In this document: in pieces, positions 45,377 to 53,721 of the stretch | Layout: every line of letters begins with the position of its first letter | How positions within the stretch are numbered: the first letter of the stretch is position 1 | NCBI RefSeq assembly: GCF_051400755.1 | Contig: NZ_JBLFFL010000010.1 | Span: 1-64,000, forward strand | Length of the DNA stretch: 64,000 bases | Origin: Parapedobacter sp051400755 | GTDB taxonomy: Bacteria > Bacteroidota > Bacteroidia > Sphingobacteriales > Sphingobacteriaceae | Direction: 5' to 3' | Program-made: the position numbers and the translations under genes | Notes under the pieces: generated by a model | The model's database searches: none | What the model saw: the letters and a program-made list of their open reading frames with translations, nothing else | Told to the model about the DNA's origin: nothing

Positions 45377-45835
45377 CTAAAATTTCAAACCGTGGCTTTT
45401 TTCCGACATCAATACGCGCCAAGCCGCTCTGTCCATCTCAAAGGTGAGGTCTTTTTCGGTCAACTGATCGACCGGTATCCAACGAAAAACCTGATCAAGC
45501 TCCTTGCCGTCCTCAAAATCGAAAGGCCGGTCACTAAACCGGCAGGCCAAGGAGGCTTTGGTATGCACCAGGTAATACACCGCGAGCACTTGGGTATCGT
45601 CAAACGCTGATTTAAAAAATGTATCAGTCGTGTGGATGTGACGTGAGATGTCAATCGCAACACCGCACTCTTCTTGAAACTCACGCTCAAGCCCTTCCAA
45701 TAACCCCTCTCCATATTCTAACCCACCCCCTGGAAACTTGCTGAACTCCATGCCATATTCCCGTTCGTCACTGATCAACACCTCTTGCCGATCGTTGATC
45801 AGGATACCGTATACGCGTACATTGAATTTACTCAT
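45377..45835 (-). CDS. NUDIX hydrolase
   Basis: A 152-residue NUDIX protein. The NUDIX box runs from Gly38 (GGGLEYGEGLLEGLEREF) through QEECGVAI at about residue 60 and matches GX5EX7REUXEEXGU. N-terminal VRVYGILINDRQEVLIS is the usual first strand. The substrate, a nucleoside diphosphate linked to another group, is not predictable. A CAAAGCTA (minus-strand TAGCTTTG) at 45923-45930 may be its promoter. Confidence 0.82.
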   Translation of the reverse strand: MSKFNVRVYGILINDRQEVLISDEREYGMEFSKFPGGGLEYGEGLLEGLEREFQEECGVAIDISRHIHTTDTFFKSAFDDTQVLAVYYLVHTKASLACRFSDRPFDFEDGKELDQVFRWIPVDQLTEKDLTFEMDRAAWRVLMSEKSHGLKF

Positions 45836-45922
45836 CTTATTAACATTTCACGTTTATACATGTGAGAAAACAATCCCCATGATTCAAGCGTTAACCGAAA
45901 AGCGGTGTATAACTGGGGCTTG

Positions 45923-45930
45923 CAAAGCTA
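45923..45930 (-). promoter_or_regulatory. -7 promoter box of the NUDIX gene
   Basis: The minus strand reads TAGCTTTG, matching TAnnTTTG, about 88 bases upstream of the ATG. No -33 match was seen at the usual distance. Confidence 0.33.
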
Positions 45931-46003
45931 CTTTCAAAAATATGATTCTTGTCATAATTTAAATATAATCGGATTGATAAAAAAGATTGTCGGCACATTT
46001 GAC

Positions 46004-46011
46004 TACCTTTG
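46004..46011 (+). promoter_or_regulatory. -7 promoter box very close to the desaturase ATG
   Basis: TACCTTTG lies only 8 bases before the ATG at 46020. By the usual geometry transcription would begin within a few bases of the start codon, so the mRNA may be leaderless or nearly so. It also overlaps the longer TTG-initiated frame (45987), which is therefore rejected. Confidence 0.5.
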
Positions 46012-46019
46012 TGGGACAT

Positions 46020-47015
46020 ATGCAAACGCTAACACAACAAATACCTGAAGGATCTCGGAAAGAGGTAATGGCTTATTTGGAGCCTTTTATGCTGGATGAA
46101 ATGAGTGAATACCTGAAGCCCGTGGAGGAAATGTGGCAACCCGCAGACCTGCTACCGGACGCTTCGCGGGATACCTTTTTCGAAGAAATAAAAGATTTAC
46201 AGGAAAGTGCTAGGGAGCTGTCGTATGATCTGGTAGCCGTATTGATCGGCGACACCATCACCGAGGAGGCCTTGCCTACGTATGAATCGTGGCTGAGCAT
46301 GGTGGAAGATGTCAACAAAAATCAGCAAGGCGGCTGGATGAGGTGGGTACGGGCATGGACCGCCGAAGAGAACCGGCATGGCGACTTGCTTAACAAATAC
46401 CTTTATCTTTCCGGCCGTGTCAATATGCGGGAAATGGAAGTGTCCACCCAATACCTGCTTCAGGATGGTATTGAGATCGGTACGGGCAATGACCCCTACC
46501 GCAATTTCGTTTACACGTCTTTTCAGGAACTGGCCACGAATGTATCGCACCGGCGAGTTGCGGGACTGGCAAAGAAGGACGGCGACAAATTATTAGCCAA
46601 AATGTGCGGTGTCATCGCTGCTGACGAGGCAAGGCATGCCAAAGCGTATATGTCTTTCATTTCTAAAGCCATGGAAGTGGACGCCAGCGAAGTCTTGCTG
46701 GCTTTTGAAGACATGATGCGCAAGAAAATTGTCATGCCGGCTCACTTGCTGCGGCAATCCGGCGAACCGCAAGGTGAGGCGTTTACGCATTTTTCCGATG
46801 CTGCCCAACGACTTGGGGTGTATACCGCCATTGACTATGTCGACATCCTGAAAGAGTTAATCCGCGAATGGAACGTTGAATCCATCCGGGAGCTCAATGA
46901 GGCGGGTGAACGCGCCCGGGATTACTTAGTGCGGTTACCCGATCGTTTGCTGCGCTTAGCCGACCGGATGAAGGTGCCTGAAAAGAGCTATAGCTTTAAG
47001 TGGATACACGCTTAA
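46020..47015 (+). CDS. Acyl-ACP desaturase-like di-iron protein
   Basis: A 331-residue ferritin-like desaturase (fatty acid desaturase type 2, stearoyl-ACP delta-9 family). The two iron-binding motifs are EENRHGDLLNKYL and DEARHAKAYMSF, about 85 residues apart. An earlier Glu (ELSYDLVAVLIGDTITEEALPTYE) provides further ligands. Many Bacteroidota encode one such soluble enzyme for unsaturated fatty acids. Its last 20 bases overlap tail to tail with the CtlX gene. Confidence 0.83.
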   Translation: MQTLTQQIPEGSRKEVMAYLEPFMLDEMSEYLKPVEEMWQPADLLPDASRDTFFEEIKDLQESARELSYDLVAVLIGDTITEEALPTYESWLSMVEDVNKNQQGGWMRWVRAWTAEENRHGDLLNKYLYLSGRVNMREMEVSTQYLLQDGIEIGTGNDPYRNFVYTSFQELATNVSHRRVAGLAKKDGDKLLAKMCGVIAADEARHAKAYMSFISKAMEVDASEVLLAFEDMMRKKIVMPAHLLRQSGEPQGEAFTHFSDAAQRLGVYTAIDYVDILKELIREWNVESIRELNEAGERARDYLVRLPDRLLRLADRMKVPEKSYSFKWIHA

Positions 47016-47910
47016 GGGGCAGGAATACCTCAGCCATCATGCATCGGGCGCTGCCTCCCCCATGCTGTTCAATGGTTTCTAATGGGGAATGGATGATGGG
47101 ATTAAACGCCTCCAATTGTGCTATTTGCTCCGGTCGAAGTGACTCATATGCGCGTGACGACATGACCAGATAACGCTTTCCCCGTTTGTTTTCAACTTGC
47201 AGCATATTCCCAGCAAAGGCCATCAGCTGTGTCCAGGTAATTGGTACAACCACTTTCCCCGAACCTTCCAACGCATCGACCACCCTTATCCGGTCCGCCT
47301 CCGTCATGCACGCCAAATGTATAACCGCATATTGATCCGCTAGACACATCATTACATTGGTGTGGTACACCGGCATCCCCTTGTCGTCTTTGGCGTCAAA
47401 GATCACCGGCCGGTATTCCAATTGCTTGCAAAAGTCCAGAAATAGTGCTTCATCCGTACGAGGGGATCGACAGGCATAAGCCACTTTAGCTACACGATCG
47501 AGCACCATGCTTCCCGTTCCTTCCAGGAACACGCCCGTTGTTTCATTCATCGTATAGTCTATCCGGTGGCGGATGATGAAACGATTGGCCACCGCATCCA
47601 ATACCGATTGCTTCCGTTCCAAGCGCCTATTCGCTGCAAACATCGGATATAACACCATGGTGCCGTCCTCGTGGAATGACATCCAATTGTTCGGAAAGAT
47701 GCTATCCGGCGTGTGGGGGTGTGCCGTATCCTGTACAACCACCACGTCGATGTCGTGCTTACGCAGCTTTTCGACAAATGCATCAAACTCCTGAACAGCC
47801 TTCCGTTGCGTCTCTTCTGCACGTTCCGCAGTTTGCACCTGAAAGGCATTGTTTACGGCTGTCTGCTCGTTATAACCAAATTGTACCGGACGGATCATCA
47901 ACAGCGTCAT
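46996..47910 (-). CDS. ctlX: Citrulline hydrolase-like amidinotransferase-fold protein (CtlX type)
   Basis: A 304-residue protein of the pentein/amidinotransferase fold. LLMIRPVQFGYNEQTAVNNAF at the N-terminus, DSIFPNNWMSFHEDG, FLEGTGSMVLD, the central VYHTNVMMCLADQ with the catalytic His and the C-terminal GGGSARCMMAEVF with the catalytic Cys fit the citrulline-utilising CtlX family. The ATG at 47910 overlaps the arginine deiminase TGA (ATGA), so the two are translationally coupled. Together they could take arginine to citrulline and then to ornithine, ammonia and CO2 without carbamoyl phosphate. The CtlX reaction is inferred from the family. Confidence 0.72.
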   Translation of the reverse strand: MTLLMIRPVQFGYNEQTAVNNAFQVQTAERAEETQRKAVQEFDAFVEKLRKHDIDVVVVQDTAHPHTPDSIFPNNWMSFHEDGTMVLYPMFAANRRLERKQSVLDAVANRFIIRHRIDYTMNETTGVFLEGTGSMVLDRVAKVAYACRSPRTDEALFLDFCKQLEYRPVIFDAKDDKGMPVYHTNVMMCLADQYAVIHLACMTEADRIRVVDALEGSGKVVVPITWTQLMAFAGNMLQVENKRGKRYLVMSSRAYESLRPEQIAQLEAFNPIIHSPLETIEQHGGGSARCMMAEVFLPLKRVST

Positions 47911-49358
47911 ATCTCGTCCCTCCGCAACGGCATGCTCATGCAATGAAAGCCTCCCCTCGCGCGGGACAGCTCAGCCGATGGCATCAGCACCAACGTATCG
48001 GTCAACTGATGCGCCTGTATGCGGTCGGCCTCCAGGTCGGCAAGCAGGTGTTTCACGTCGACTACGTTGAAGCCCGCTTTTCGGAACGCCGCTGTCGTGC
48101 GGTCGTTTCGGTCGTAGCCCAATACGACTCCTTCTTGAATGGCCAGCAAGTTGCAGCTATCGGTCCATTGTTCCCGCACATCATACGGAAACTCATTGTT
48201 GCCGGATAGGATGATCCGTACATCGTCGGCAGCACATCGCAAATCCGTCACACTGATATCCACGAGCAAATCTTCCAAGCTGTCGAAATAACGAGGTCGG
48301 GCGATGTCCGCCTTCTCAAATTGGATAATTTCCAGTTGGTCCGCGTTGTTCGCATGGATATGCAAGGCCCGGCGCACATTGTCCGTCTGCAGTCCTTCAA
48401 TGCGTTCGCGGGAAAACGCGCCCAACATTACCCATGTATCTTTCTTTACTTGCGTAAACACCGTATCAATGTGCATGTAATCCCGTTTATTGGGGATCTT
48501 CACCATTGTCGCTTTGTTGACCACCTCGCGCTCAAACAGTTTCGTTATCGCCTGCGCTGCGGCTTCCCGGCTGGTGCGCTCACTCACACCGATCAGCACG
48601 TGATCTTCGCTGACCACCATTACGTCTCCCCCCTCCAGTGTTACCTTCTCCGAAGCCGCATCGTTGGGCAGCAAAAAGTGGTGCGGCGAGTCGGTCAATT
48701 CAATGATGTTATTCCGGTATCCGGCAAAGATCGGATGGTGAAAAAAAAGATACTTTGCAATCAGCGCTTCGCGTTTGCGCGCTTCCTTCTTGGGTTTATT
48801 GAGCAGGATGTAATCCTTGATGACAATGCCAATGTCGCGGGTGAAAATAAAATTAGGGATCGGCGGAAAAATCAGCTCGGTTTCGTTGTAGGTGCCGCTG
48901 AAAAAGACCCTGGCCAGCGTAGACGGCGCATAGCCCATCAATTTCTGCTGGATCTCGTAACTGCACGCCTCAATCGCACAAACCGAGGCGACCAATTGGC
49001 TTTTTATGGACTCGTCTTCCAGTATTTCTGTCAGTAATACCTGCAATTCGACGACCTTTTTCGAACGGTAGAAATCCGCATGCCCCGGCTTATAGAAGTC
49101 TCGATGGCGCAACGGGTCATCGATGTCGGCTAATTTGCCTTTGATTTTCTCTTCATCCAGAAAGTAGAGCAACAGCTTAATGTAATAATCATATTCATTG
49201 CGCCGGATGGTATCCAAGTGCACAATGTCTTCAAACAGCCAATCCTGTGCTTTTGAAGGGACCACTTTGCCTAATCCGCTATCCGGACTATGCACCAACA
49301 CGCTTCGTAATTTGCCGGTTTCAGAAGACACATAAATCGGATCGTTAATCGTAGGCAT
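47907..49358 (-). CDS. arcA: Arginine deiminase family protein
   Basis: A 483-residue pentein-fold enzyme with the arginine deiminase order of motifs: LRSVLVHSPDSGLGKV, FEDIVHLDT, IPNFIFTRDIG, LEGGDVMVV, the catalytic His in YMHIDTVFTQV and the catalytic Cys in ARGGFHCMSMPL. It is about 70 residues longer than typical bacterial enzymes, with extra sequence near 60-140. It would turn arginine into citrulline and ammonia. The next gene, starting within its stop codon, is the likely next step. The gene is divergent from the beta-lactamase-like gene. Confidence 0.75.
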   Translation of the reverse strand: MPTINDPIYVSSETGKLRSVLVHSPDSGLGKVVPSKAQDWLFEDIVHLDTIRRNEYDYYIKLLLYFLDEEKIKGKLADIDDPLRHRDFYKPGHADFYRSKKVVELQVLLTEILEDESIKSQLVASVCAIEACSYEIQQKLMGYAPSTLARVFFSGTYNETELIFPPIPNFIFTRDIGIVIKDYILLNKPKKEARKREALIAKYLFFHHPIFAGYRNNIIELTDSPHHFLLPNDAASEKVTLEGGDVMVVSEDHVLIGVSERTSREAAAQAITKLFEREVVNKATMVKIPNKRDYMHIDTVFTQVKKDTWVMLGAFSRERIEGLQTDNVRRALHIHANNADQLEIIQFEKADIARPRYFDSLEDLLVDISVTDLRCAADDVRIILSGNNEFPYDVREQWTDSCNLLAIQEGVVLGYDRNDRTTAAFRKAGFNVVDVKHLLADLEADRIQAHQLTDTLVLMPSAELSRARGGFHCMSMPLRRDEI

Positions 49359-49404
49359 ATCCTGTTATCAAAAATGGCAATATACATAATTATGGCGAAA
49401 AGCT

Positions 49405-49412
49405 TACTTTTG
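49405..49412 (+). promoter_or_regulatory. -7 promoter box of the beta-lactamase-like gene
   Basis: TACTTTTG, matching TAnnTTTG, lies 21 bases before the ATG at 49434 and inside the longer frame that starts at 49374, which is therefore rejected. No -33 match was found. Confidence 0.45.
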
Positions 49413-49433
49413 CAAAAATTCGTTAGAGAAACC

Positions 49434-50354
49434 ATGAACTATCCTACATTTGCCGGCATCCTCGTCGCCATCCTATTCATCACCGCCCCCGCTCCCACCC
49501 AGGCCCAAGACCCTCAACCGGATGCCAAGCTCCAACGAGCACTGGAACAAGCCGTTGATGGCTTTGCTGGCGATGTGGGCATCTATGTGCAACATCTGCG
49601 GACGGGGAAAGGGGCTGCTATCCATGCCGATACGATTTTTCCTACGGCGAGCATCGTGAAGGTGCCCATACTGGTGGGCTTGTTTGACAAGATCAACAAA
49701 AAGGAGCTGGACTACCGGCAGGAGTTGGTGTATGACGACTCGATGTATTATGGCGGTTCGGGATTGATGCAGTTTTTTAAAGACAGCGCCAAAACGGATG
49801 TAAGCGTATTGGCGTCCCTAATGATCTCTTATAGTGATAATGTCACCGCCCTTTGGTGCCAGGCGCTCGCAGGGGGCGGCCAAGCCATCAACGCATTGAT
49901 GGAAACTCATGGCCTGAAGCATACACGGGTCAACTCCCGTACCCCGGGGCGCGAGGCAATCCGGGAGGTGTACGGATGGGGACAGACCACTCCTCGGGAA
50001 ATTGCCTTGTTGGTCACCAAAATCCGCAAGGGAGCGCTCATCAGCGAAGCGGCAAGCGATCGGATGTATCGGCTCATGGCCAACATTTATTATGATGAAG
50101 GGGCGCTGTCCCAGATTCCCCCTACGGTGCAGTCAGCCTCCAAACAAGGCATGGTGAATGACTCGCGATCTGAAGTAGTGCTCGTGAATGCCCCCAGCGG
50201 CGATTACGTCTTCAGCGTCATGACAAAAAACAATCAGGATCAACGATGGGAATACAACAATGAGGCATCCGAATTGATCCGCAAGATCTCCTCGCTTTTA
50301 TGGAATTACTTCGAGCCGCAGCAACCCTGGAAGCCGTTTGAACAGCGGTTTTGA
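49434..50354 (+). CDS. Class A beta-lactamase-like serine hydrolase
   Basis: A 306-residue exported protein with signal peptide MNYPTFAGILVAILFITAPA and cleavage near Ala24. The serine motif is Ser73-x-x-Lys76 (TASIVKVPI), SDN is at 134-136, GREAI and TTPREIALLV match the omega-loop region, and KQG replaces the usual KTG. These are the class A/Beta-lactamase2 motifs, but the KTG change and the lack of a textbook ExxLN make resistance uncertain. Sphingobacteriaceae often carry such chromosomal enzymes. It might act on beta-lactams or on an unknown ester or amide. Confidence 0.78.
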   Translation: MNYPTFAGILVAILFITAPAPTQAQDPQPDAKLQRALEQAVDGFAGDVGIYVQHLRTGKGAAIHADTIFPTASIVKVPILVGLFDKINKKELDYRQELVYDDSMYYGGSGLMQFFKDSAKTDVSVLASLMISYSDNVTALWCQALAGGGQAINALMETHGLKHTRVNSRTPGREAIREVYGWGQTTPREIALLVTKIRKGALISEAASDRMYRLMANIYYDEGALSQIPPTVQSASKQGMVNDSRSEVVLVNAPSGDYVFSVMTKNNQDQRWEYNNEASELIRKISSLLWNYFEPQQPWKPFEQRF

Positions 50355-50363
50355 TTGATAGCG

Positions 50364-51746
50364 TTAGCTGATAAGTTCCTCCATTTCCCGGATGATCCGT
50401 TGCGCGACGGCTGCGGCTTTTTCAGGTGTCGGTCCTTCGGAATAAATCCGGATGATCGGCTCGGTATTAGACTTACGCAAATGCACCCATTCCTGCTCAA
50501 AGTCGATTTTCAACCCGTCGACAGTGCTGTGAGGCACACCGGCATACCGTTGTTCCATGGCTGCCAATAAGCTGTCGACATCCAGTCCGGGTGTCAATAC
50601 GATCTTGTTTTTGGACATGAAATAGGGCGGATAACCTGCTCGCAGCGCCGAGATACGCTTACCACTTTTAGCCAGATGCGTCAGAAACAGCGCAATTCCG
50701 ACCAGGGCATCTCGTCCATAGTGCAAGGTCGGATAGATGACCCCTCCGTTGCCTTCACCGCCGATTACCGCGCCTACCGCTTTCATCTTGGTCACCACGT
50801 TGACCTCCCCCACCGCCGCCGCATGGTATTGCGATCCGTGGTTGACCGTCACATCGCGCAAGGCTCTCGTCGACGACAGATTGGATACCGTATCACCGGG
50901 GGTATGCTGGAGCACATAGTCGCTCACGGCCACCAAGGTGTACTCTTCGCCAAATAGTTCCCCATTTTCCATCATAAAGCAAAGCCGATCGACATCCGGA
51001 TCCACGGCGATACCCAAATCGGCGCCTTTCTCGACAACGAGCGCGGACAAGTCCGTCAGGTTTTCGGCCAACGGCTCCGGATTGTGCGGGAAATAGCCAT
51101 TGGGTTCGCAATAGATTTTATAGATGGTCTCCACACCCAGCGCTTCCAACAACGCGGGCACGAAGATCCCCCCGGTGGAGTTAACCGCGTCTACCGCTAT
51201 CTTAAATCCAGCTTGCCGTATCGCTCCGACATCTACCAACGGAAGTGCCAATACCTGATCGATGTGCCGTTGCAGGTATTCGTCCGTTGCCTTTACCGAA
51301 CCCAATTGACTCACGTCTGCAAAATCAAAATCCAGGTTTTCAGCAATTGTCAACACTTCCTGTCCCTCCGCATCGTTGATGAACTCCCCCTTATCATTTA
51401 ATAACTTGAGCGCATTCCATTGAATCGGATTGTGACTGGCGGTGAGGATGATCCCTCCGCCTGCACCTTCCGCCGGCACAGCGATCTCCACCGTGGGAGT
51501 GGTCGATAACCCCAGATCAACGACGTCCATACCAATGCTTTGAAGGGTGCCCACCACCAAATTGCGCACCATTTCGCCTGAAATGCGCGCATCCCGACCA
51601 ATGACGATTTTATTGTTGCCGGTCTTGTCACCGATAAATCGGCCAAACGCCGCGGTAAACTTTACAATATCAAGCGGGGTAAAGGCCTCACCCGTTCTAC
51701 CGCCTATGGTGCCCCGTATGCCTGAAATGGATTTGATTAATGTCAT
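50364..51746 (-). CDS. glmM: Phosphoglucosamine/phosphohexose mutase
   Basis: A 460-residue alpha-D-phosphohexomutase. The catalytic serine loop is TASHNPIQWNALK (about residue 103), the metal loop is DPDVDRLCFM, and the sugar-binding loop EGNGGVIYP is followed by the phosphate-binding RKSNTEPIIRIYSEG. The start MTLIKSISGIRGTIGG is canonical for Bacteroidota members annotated as GlmM. It would convert glucosamine-6-phosphate to glucosamine-1-phosphate for UDP-GlcNAc; other sugars are possible. It is convergent with the beta-lactamase gene, 9 bases apart, and divergent from the PAP2 gene. Confidence 0.82.
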   Translation of the reverse strand: MTLIKSISGIRGTIGGRTGEAFTPLDIVKFTAAFGRFIGDKTGNNKIVIGRDARISGEMVRNLVVGTLQSIGMDVVDLGLSTTPTVEIAVPAEGAGGGIILTASHNPIQWNALKLLNDKGEFINDAEGQEVLTIAENLDFDFADVSQLGSVKATDEYLQRHIDQVLALPLVDVGAIRQAGFKIAVDAVNSTGGIFVPALLEALGVETIYKIYCEPNGYFPHNPEPLAENLTDLSALVVEKGADLGIAVDPDVDRLCFMMENGELFGEEYTLVAVSDYVLQHTPGDTVSNLSSTRALRDVTVNHGSQYHAAAVGEVNVVTKMKAVGAVIGGEGNGGVIYPTLHYGRDALVGIALFLTHLAKSGKRISALRAGYPPYFMSKNKIVLTPGLDVDSLLAAMEQRYAGVPHSTVDGLKIDFEQEWVHLRKSNTEPIIRIYSEGPTPEKAAAVAQRIIREMEELIS

Positions 51747-51813
51747 GTCTATGCGCTAATTGTTGAGCCGATAAAAATAGAAATATTGTTCAGCATTTTT
51801 AAATTGATCATCA

Positions 51814-51847
51814 TTTGATTGAAAATTCAAATTTTTGCTTACTTTTG
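51814..51847 (+). promoter_or_regulatory. Promoter of the PAP2-ZIP pair
   Basis: TTTG at 51814-51817, a 22-base spacer and TACTTTTG at 51840-51847 match the Bacteroidota -33/-7 pair. Transcription would start near 51854, which excludes the longer frame starting at 51815 and leaves the ATG at 51869. Confidence 0.6.
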
Positions 51848-51868
51848 TTGCAACTTTGTTTAATTTAC

Positions 51869-52453
51869 ATGATCGACCAACTCGTTTCGCTGGATCAGGA
51901 GGTTTTTCTGGCCATCAATCAGGGGCTAAGCAACTCCTTCTTTGACTGGCTTATGCCGATGCTACGCAATCCCTACACATGGGCTCCGCTATACCTCTTC
52001 ATCATTGTTTTCTGCATCCGTAACTACCGGAAAAAAGGCATTCTCATCGTCCTGTTCATCCTGATCACCTTTGGCGTGGCAGATGCGCTTTCCTCATCGG
52101 TGATTAAAAAATCAATTAAGCGGGTCAGGCCATGCAACGACATTGAGTTTAAGGAGGAGGTCAACCTATTGGTCAGGTGTGGCAGCGGTTACAGCTTTAC
52201 CTCTTCGCATGCCACCAACCACTTTGCCATCGCGATGGTTTTGGTCATGATTTTCTATAGGCGATGGAAACACATCCTATGGCTCGGACTTTCATGGGCC
52301 GCCATCATCAGCATTGCCCAGGTATATGTGGGCGTGCACTACCCCTTGGACATCATTGGCGGCGCGTTATTGGGCAGTTTAATCGGTTATTTCAGCGGTC
52401 TCGTGTTCCGTTTCATCTCACCTAATTTTACACCGGCAACTAACACCTTATGA
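51869..52453 (+). CDS. PAP2-family membrane phosphatase
   Basis: A 194-residue six-helix phosphatase of the PAP2/BacA-like family. The three phosphatase motifs are IKRVRPCND (KxxxxxxRP), FTSSHATNH (PSGH-like, here SSH) and VYVGVHYPLDIIGG (SRxxxxxHxxxD, with Gly in place of Arg). It probably dephosphorylates undecaprenyl pyrophosphate or phosphatidate in the periplasm. Its TGA overlaps the ATG of the next gene (ATGA). Confidence 0.85.
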   Translation: MIDQLVSLDQEVFLAINQGLSNSFFDWLMPMLRNPYTWAPLYLFIIVFCIRNYRKKGILIVLFILITFGVADALSSSVIKKSIKRVRPCNDIEFKEEVNLLVRCGSGYSFTSSHATNHFAIAMVLVMIFYRRWKHILWLGLSWAAIISIAQVYVGVHYPLDIIGGALLGSLIGYFSGLVFRFISPNFTPATNTL

Positions 52454-53193
52454 GTACCATGCTGATCATTGCCATTTTATTCGTTTCTGCATTTGCCAGT
52501 GGAATTTCCGTTTTTTTTGTAAAGCGCGACAGCACCAATGCCCTGAAGCTGACGCTGTCTTTCAGTGGGGCCTATCTATTTTCCGTCACCGTTTTGCACC
52601 TCATCCCACAGGTTTATCATACACATAGCACATCACATGAGTACATCGGCCTGTTTGTGCTCATCGGGTTTTTATTCCAATTGGGCTTGGAGCAATTCTC
52701 GCATGGGATTGAACATGGGCATATCCACCATTTGCACAAACCCAGCGGGGTTTTCCCATTGGGCATCATGATCAGCCTCTGCTTGCATGCATTCTTGGAG
52801 GGGATGCCCTTGGCTTCTCACCACCAAAACGAGCTGACCTTTGGCATCGCGCTGCACCACGTGCCCGCGGCTTTTGCGTTAGGCAGCCTATTGTTGCATG
52901 CTTCACTTTCCAAACGGTATATTATCTTGTTATTAGCAACGTTCGCATTGATGACACCGCTCGGCTATATGGTCAGTAACGCCATCAGTACGGGAGAAAT
53001 TGGCCGTATCGAGCAGTATTTCGATCGGATGATGGCGGTAGTCATCGGCATTTTCCTGCACATCTCCACGACCATCTTATTTGAATCGGGATCTGCCGAC
53101 CATCATCAGTTTAACAGGCGGAAAATGGTTGCTGTGGTCTTGGGGATTGCCGTGTCGTTAGTAAACTTTCTGTTCGACTCACACGGGCATTGA
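52450..53193 (+). CDS. ZIP-family metal transporter
   Basis: A 247-residue ZIP protein with eight hydrophobic segments. The His-rich loop HGIEHGHIHHLHKP lies between helices 3 and 4, and helices 4 and 5 have HAFLEGMPL and HHVPAAFALGS, the metal-path motifs. It would bring zinc or another divalent metal into the cytoplasm. It starts inside the PAP2 stop codon, so the pair is translationally coupled, though no functional link is obvious. Confidence 0.85.
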   Translation: MSTMLIIAILFVSAFASGISVFFVKRDSTNALKLTLSFSGAYLFSVTVLHLIPQVYHTHSTSHEYIGLFVLIGFLFQLGLEQFSHGIEHGHIHHLHKPSGVFPLGIMISLCLHAFLEGMPLASHHQNELTFGIALHHVPAAFALGSLLLHASLSKRYIILLLATFALMTPLGYMVSNAISTGEIGRIEQYFDRMMAVVIGIFLHISTTILFESGSADHHQFNRRKMVAVVLGIAVSLVNFLFDSHGH

Positions 53194-53200
53194 GGGTGTG

Positions 53201-53242
53201 GTGGTCAGTGATCGGTGGTGGGTGATCGGTGGTTAGTGATGG
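53201..53242. repeat. Three tandem 14-base repeats between convergent genes
   Basis: Three 14-base units lie head to tail: GTGGTCAGTGATCG (53201-53214), GTGGTGGGTGATCG (53215-53228) and GTGGTTAGTGATGG (53229-53242). They start 8 bases after the ZIP stop codon and run into the end of the MarR gene, whose last residues (Gly-His-His, stop) they encode. Short GTGGTCAGTGATC-type repeats of this sort occur between genes in other Bacteroidota. Confidence 0.7.
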
Positions 53243-53688
53243 CCCCGTAATTTGTCGAGCAATTCATTCAAGATGCGGCACTCATCGGGCGTAATATTCT
53301 TTTCGAGGATATCCAGCATCATCATACTTTCTTCCAATTCAGCCAATGTATCGAGGCCCTTTTGTGTGATTTTTACATCAACAGCCCGCCTATCTGTATT
53401 GCAAACTCCCCTCGAAACCAGCTCCTTGGTCACCAAACGATCAATAATACGCGACACATCCGGCATTTTGTCGAGCATCCGTTCCTTCAGCATGCTGTTG
53501 GTCGCCGGATTGGGGTGCTGTCCCCTCAATATCCGCAATACATTGAACTGCTGCAGGGTGATCTGCTGCGCACTGGCCCGTTTCTCCAAGATGCCCGTAA
53601 TCCAATTACTGGTAAAGACGATGTTTATCGTCGCCTTATGCTGTTCATTACGGAATTTTCGCGTCTGGATTTCGTCTTCTATCTTCAT
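53233..53688 (-). CDS. MarR-family transcriptional regulator
   Basis: A 151-residue winged-helix protein. QQITLQQFNVLRILRGQ, the recognition helix region MLKERMLDKMPDVSRIIDRLVTKELV and the wing RGVCNTDRRAVDVKITQKG are a clear MarR pattern. It follows mqnA by 33 bases on the same strand and may be the last gene of that transcript. Its final three codons lie in the 14-base repeats. Confidence 0.85.
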   Translation of the reverse strand: MKIEDEIQTRKFRNEQHKATINIVFTSNWITGILEKRASAQQITLQQFNVLRILRGQHPNPATNSMLKERMLDKMPDVSRIIDRLVTKELVSRGVCNTDRRAVDVKITQKGLDTLAELEESMMMLDILEKNITPDECRILNELLDKLRGHH

Positions 53689-53721
53689 TCGTCTTCTGTT
53701 TTCAATGGCATTTTTTGATCA

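Noticed and set aside
48321..49037. Open frame of 238 codons on the plus strand
   Set aside because: Antisense to the arginine deiminase gene. The composition (many His, Arg and Gln) is that expected of the complement of a well-conserved gene.
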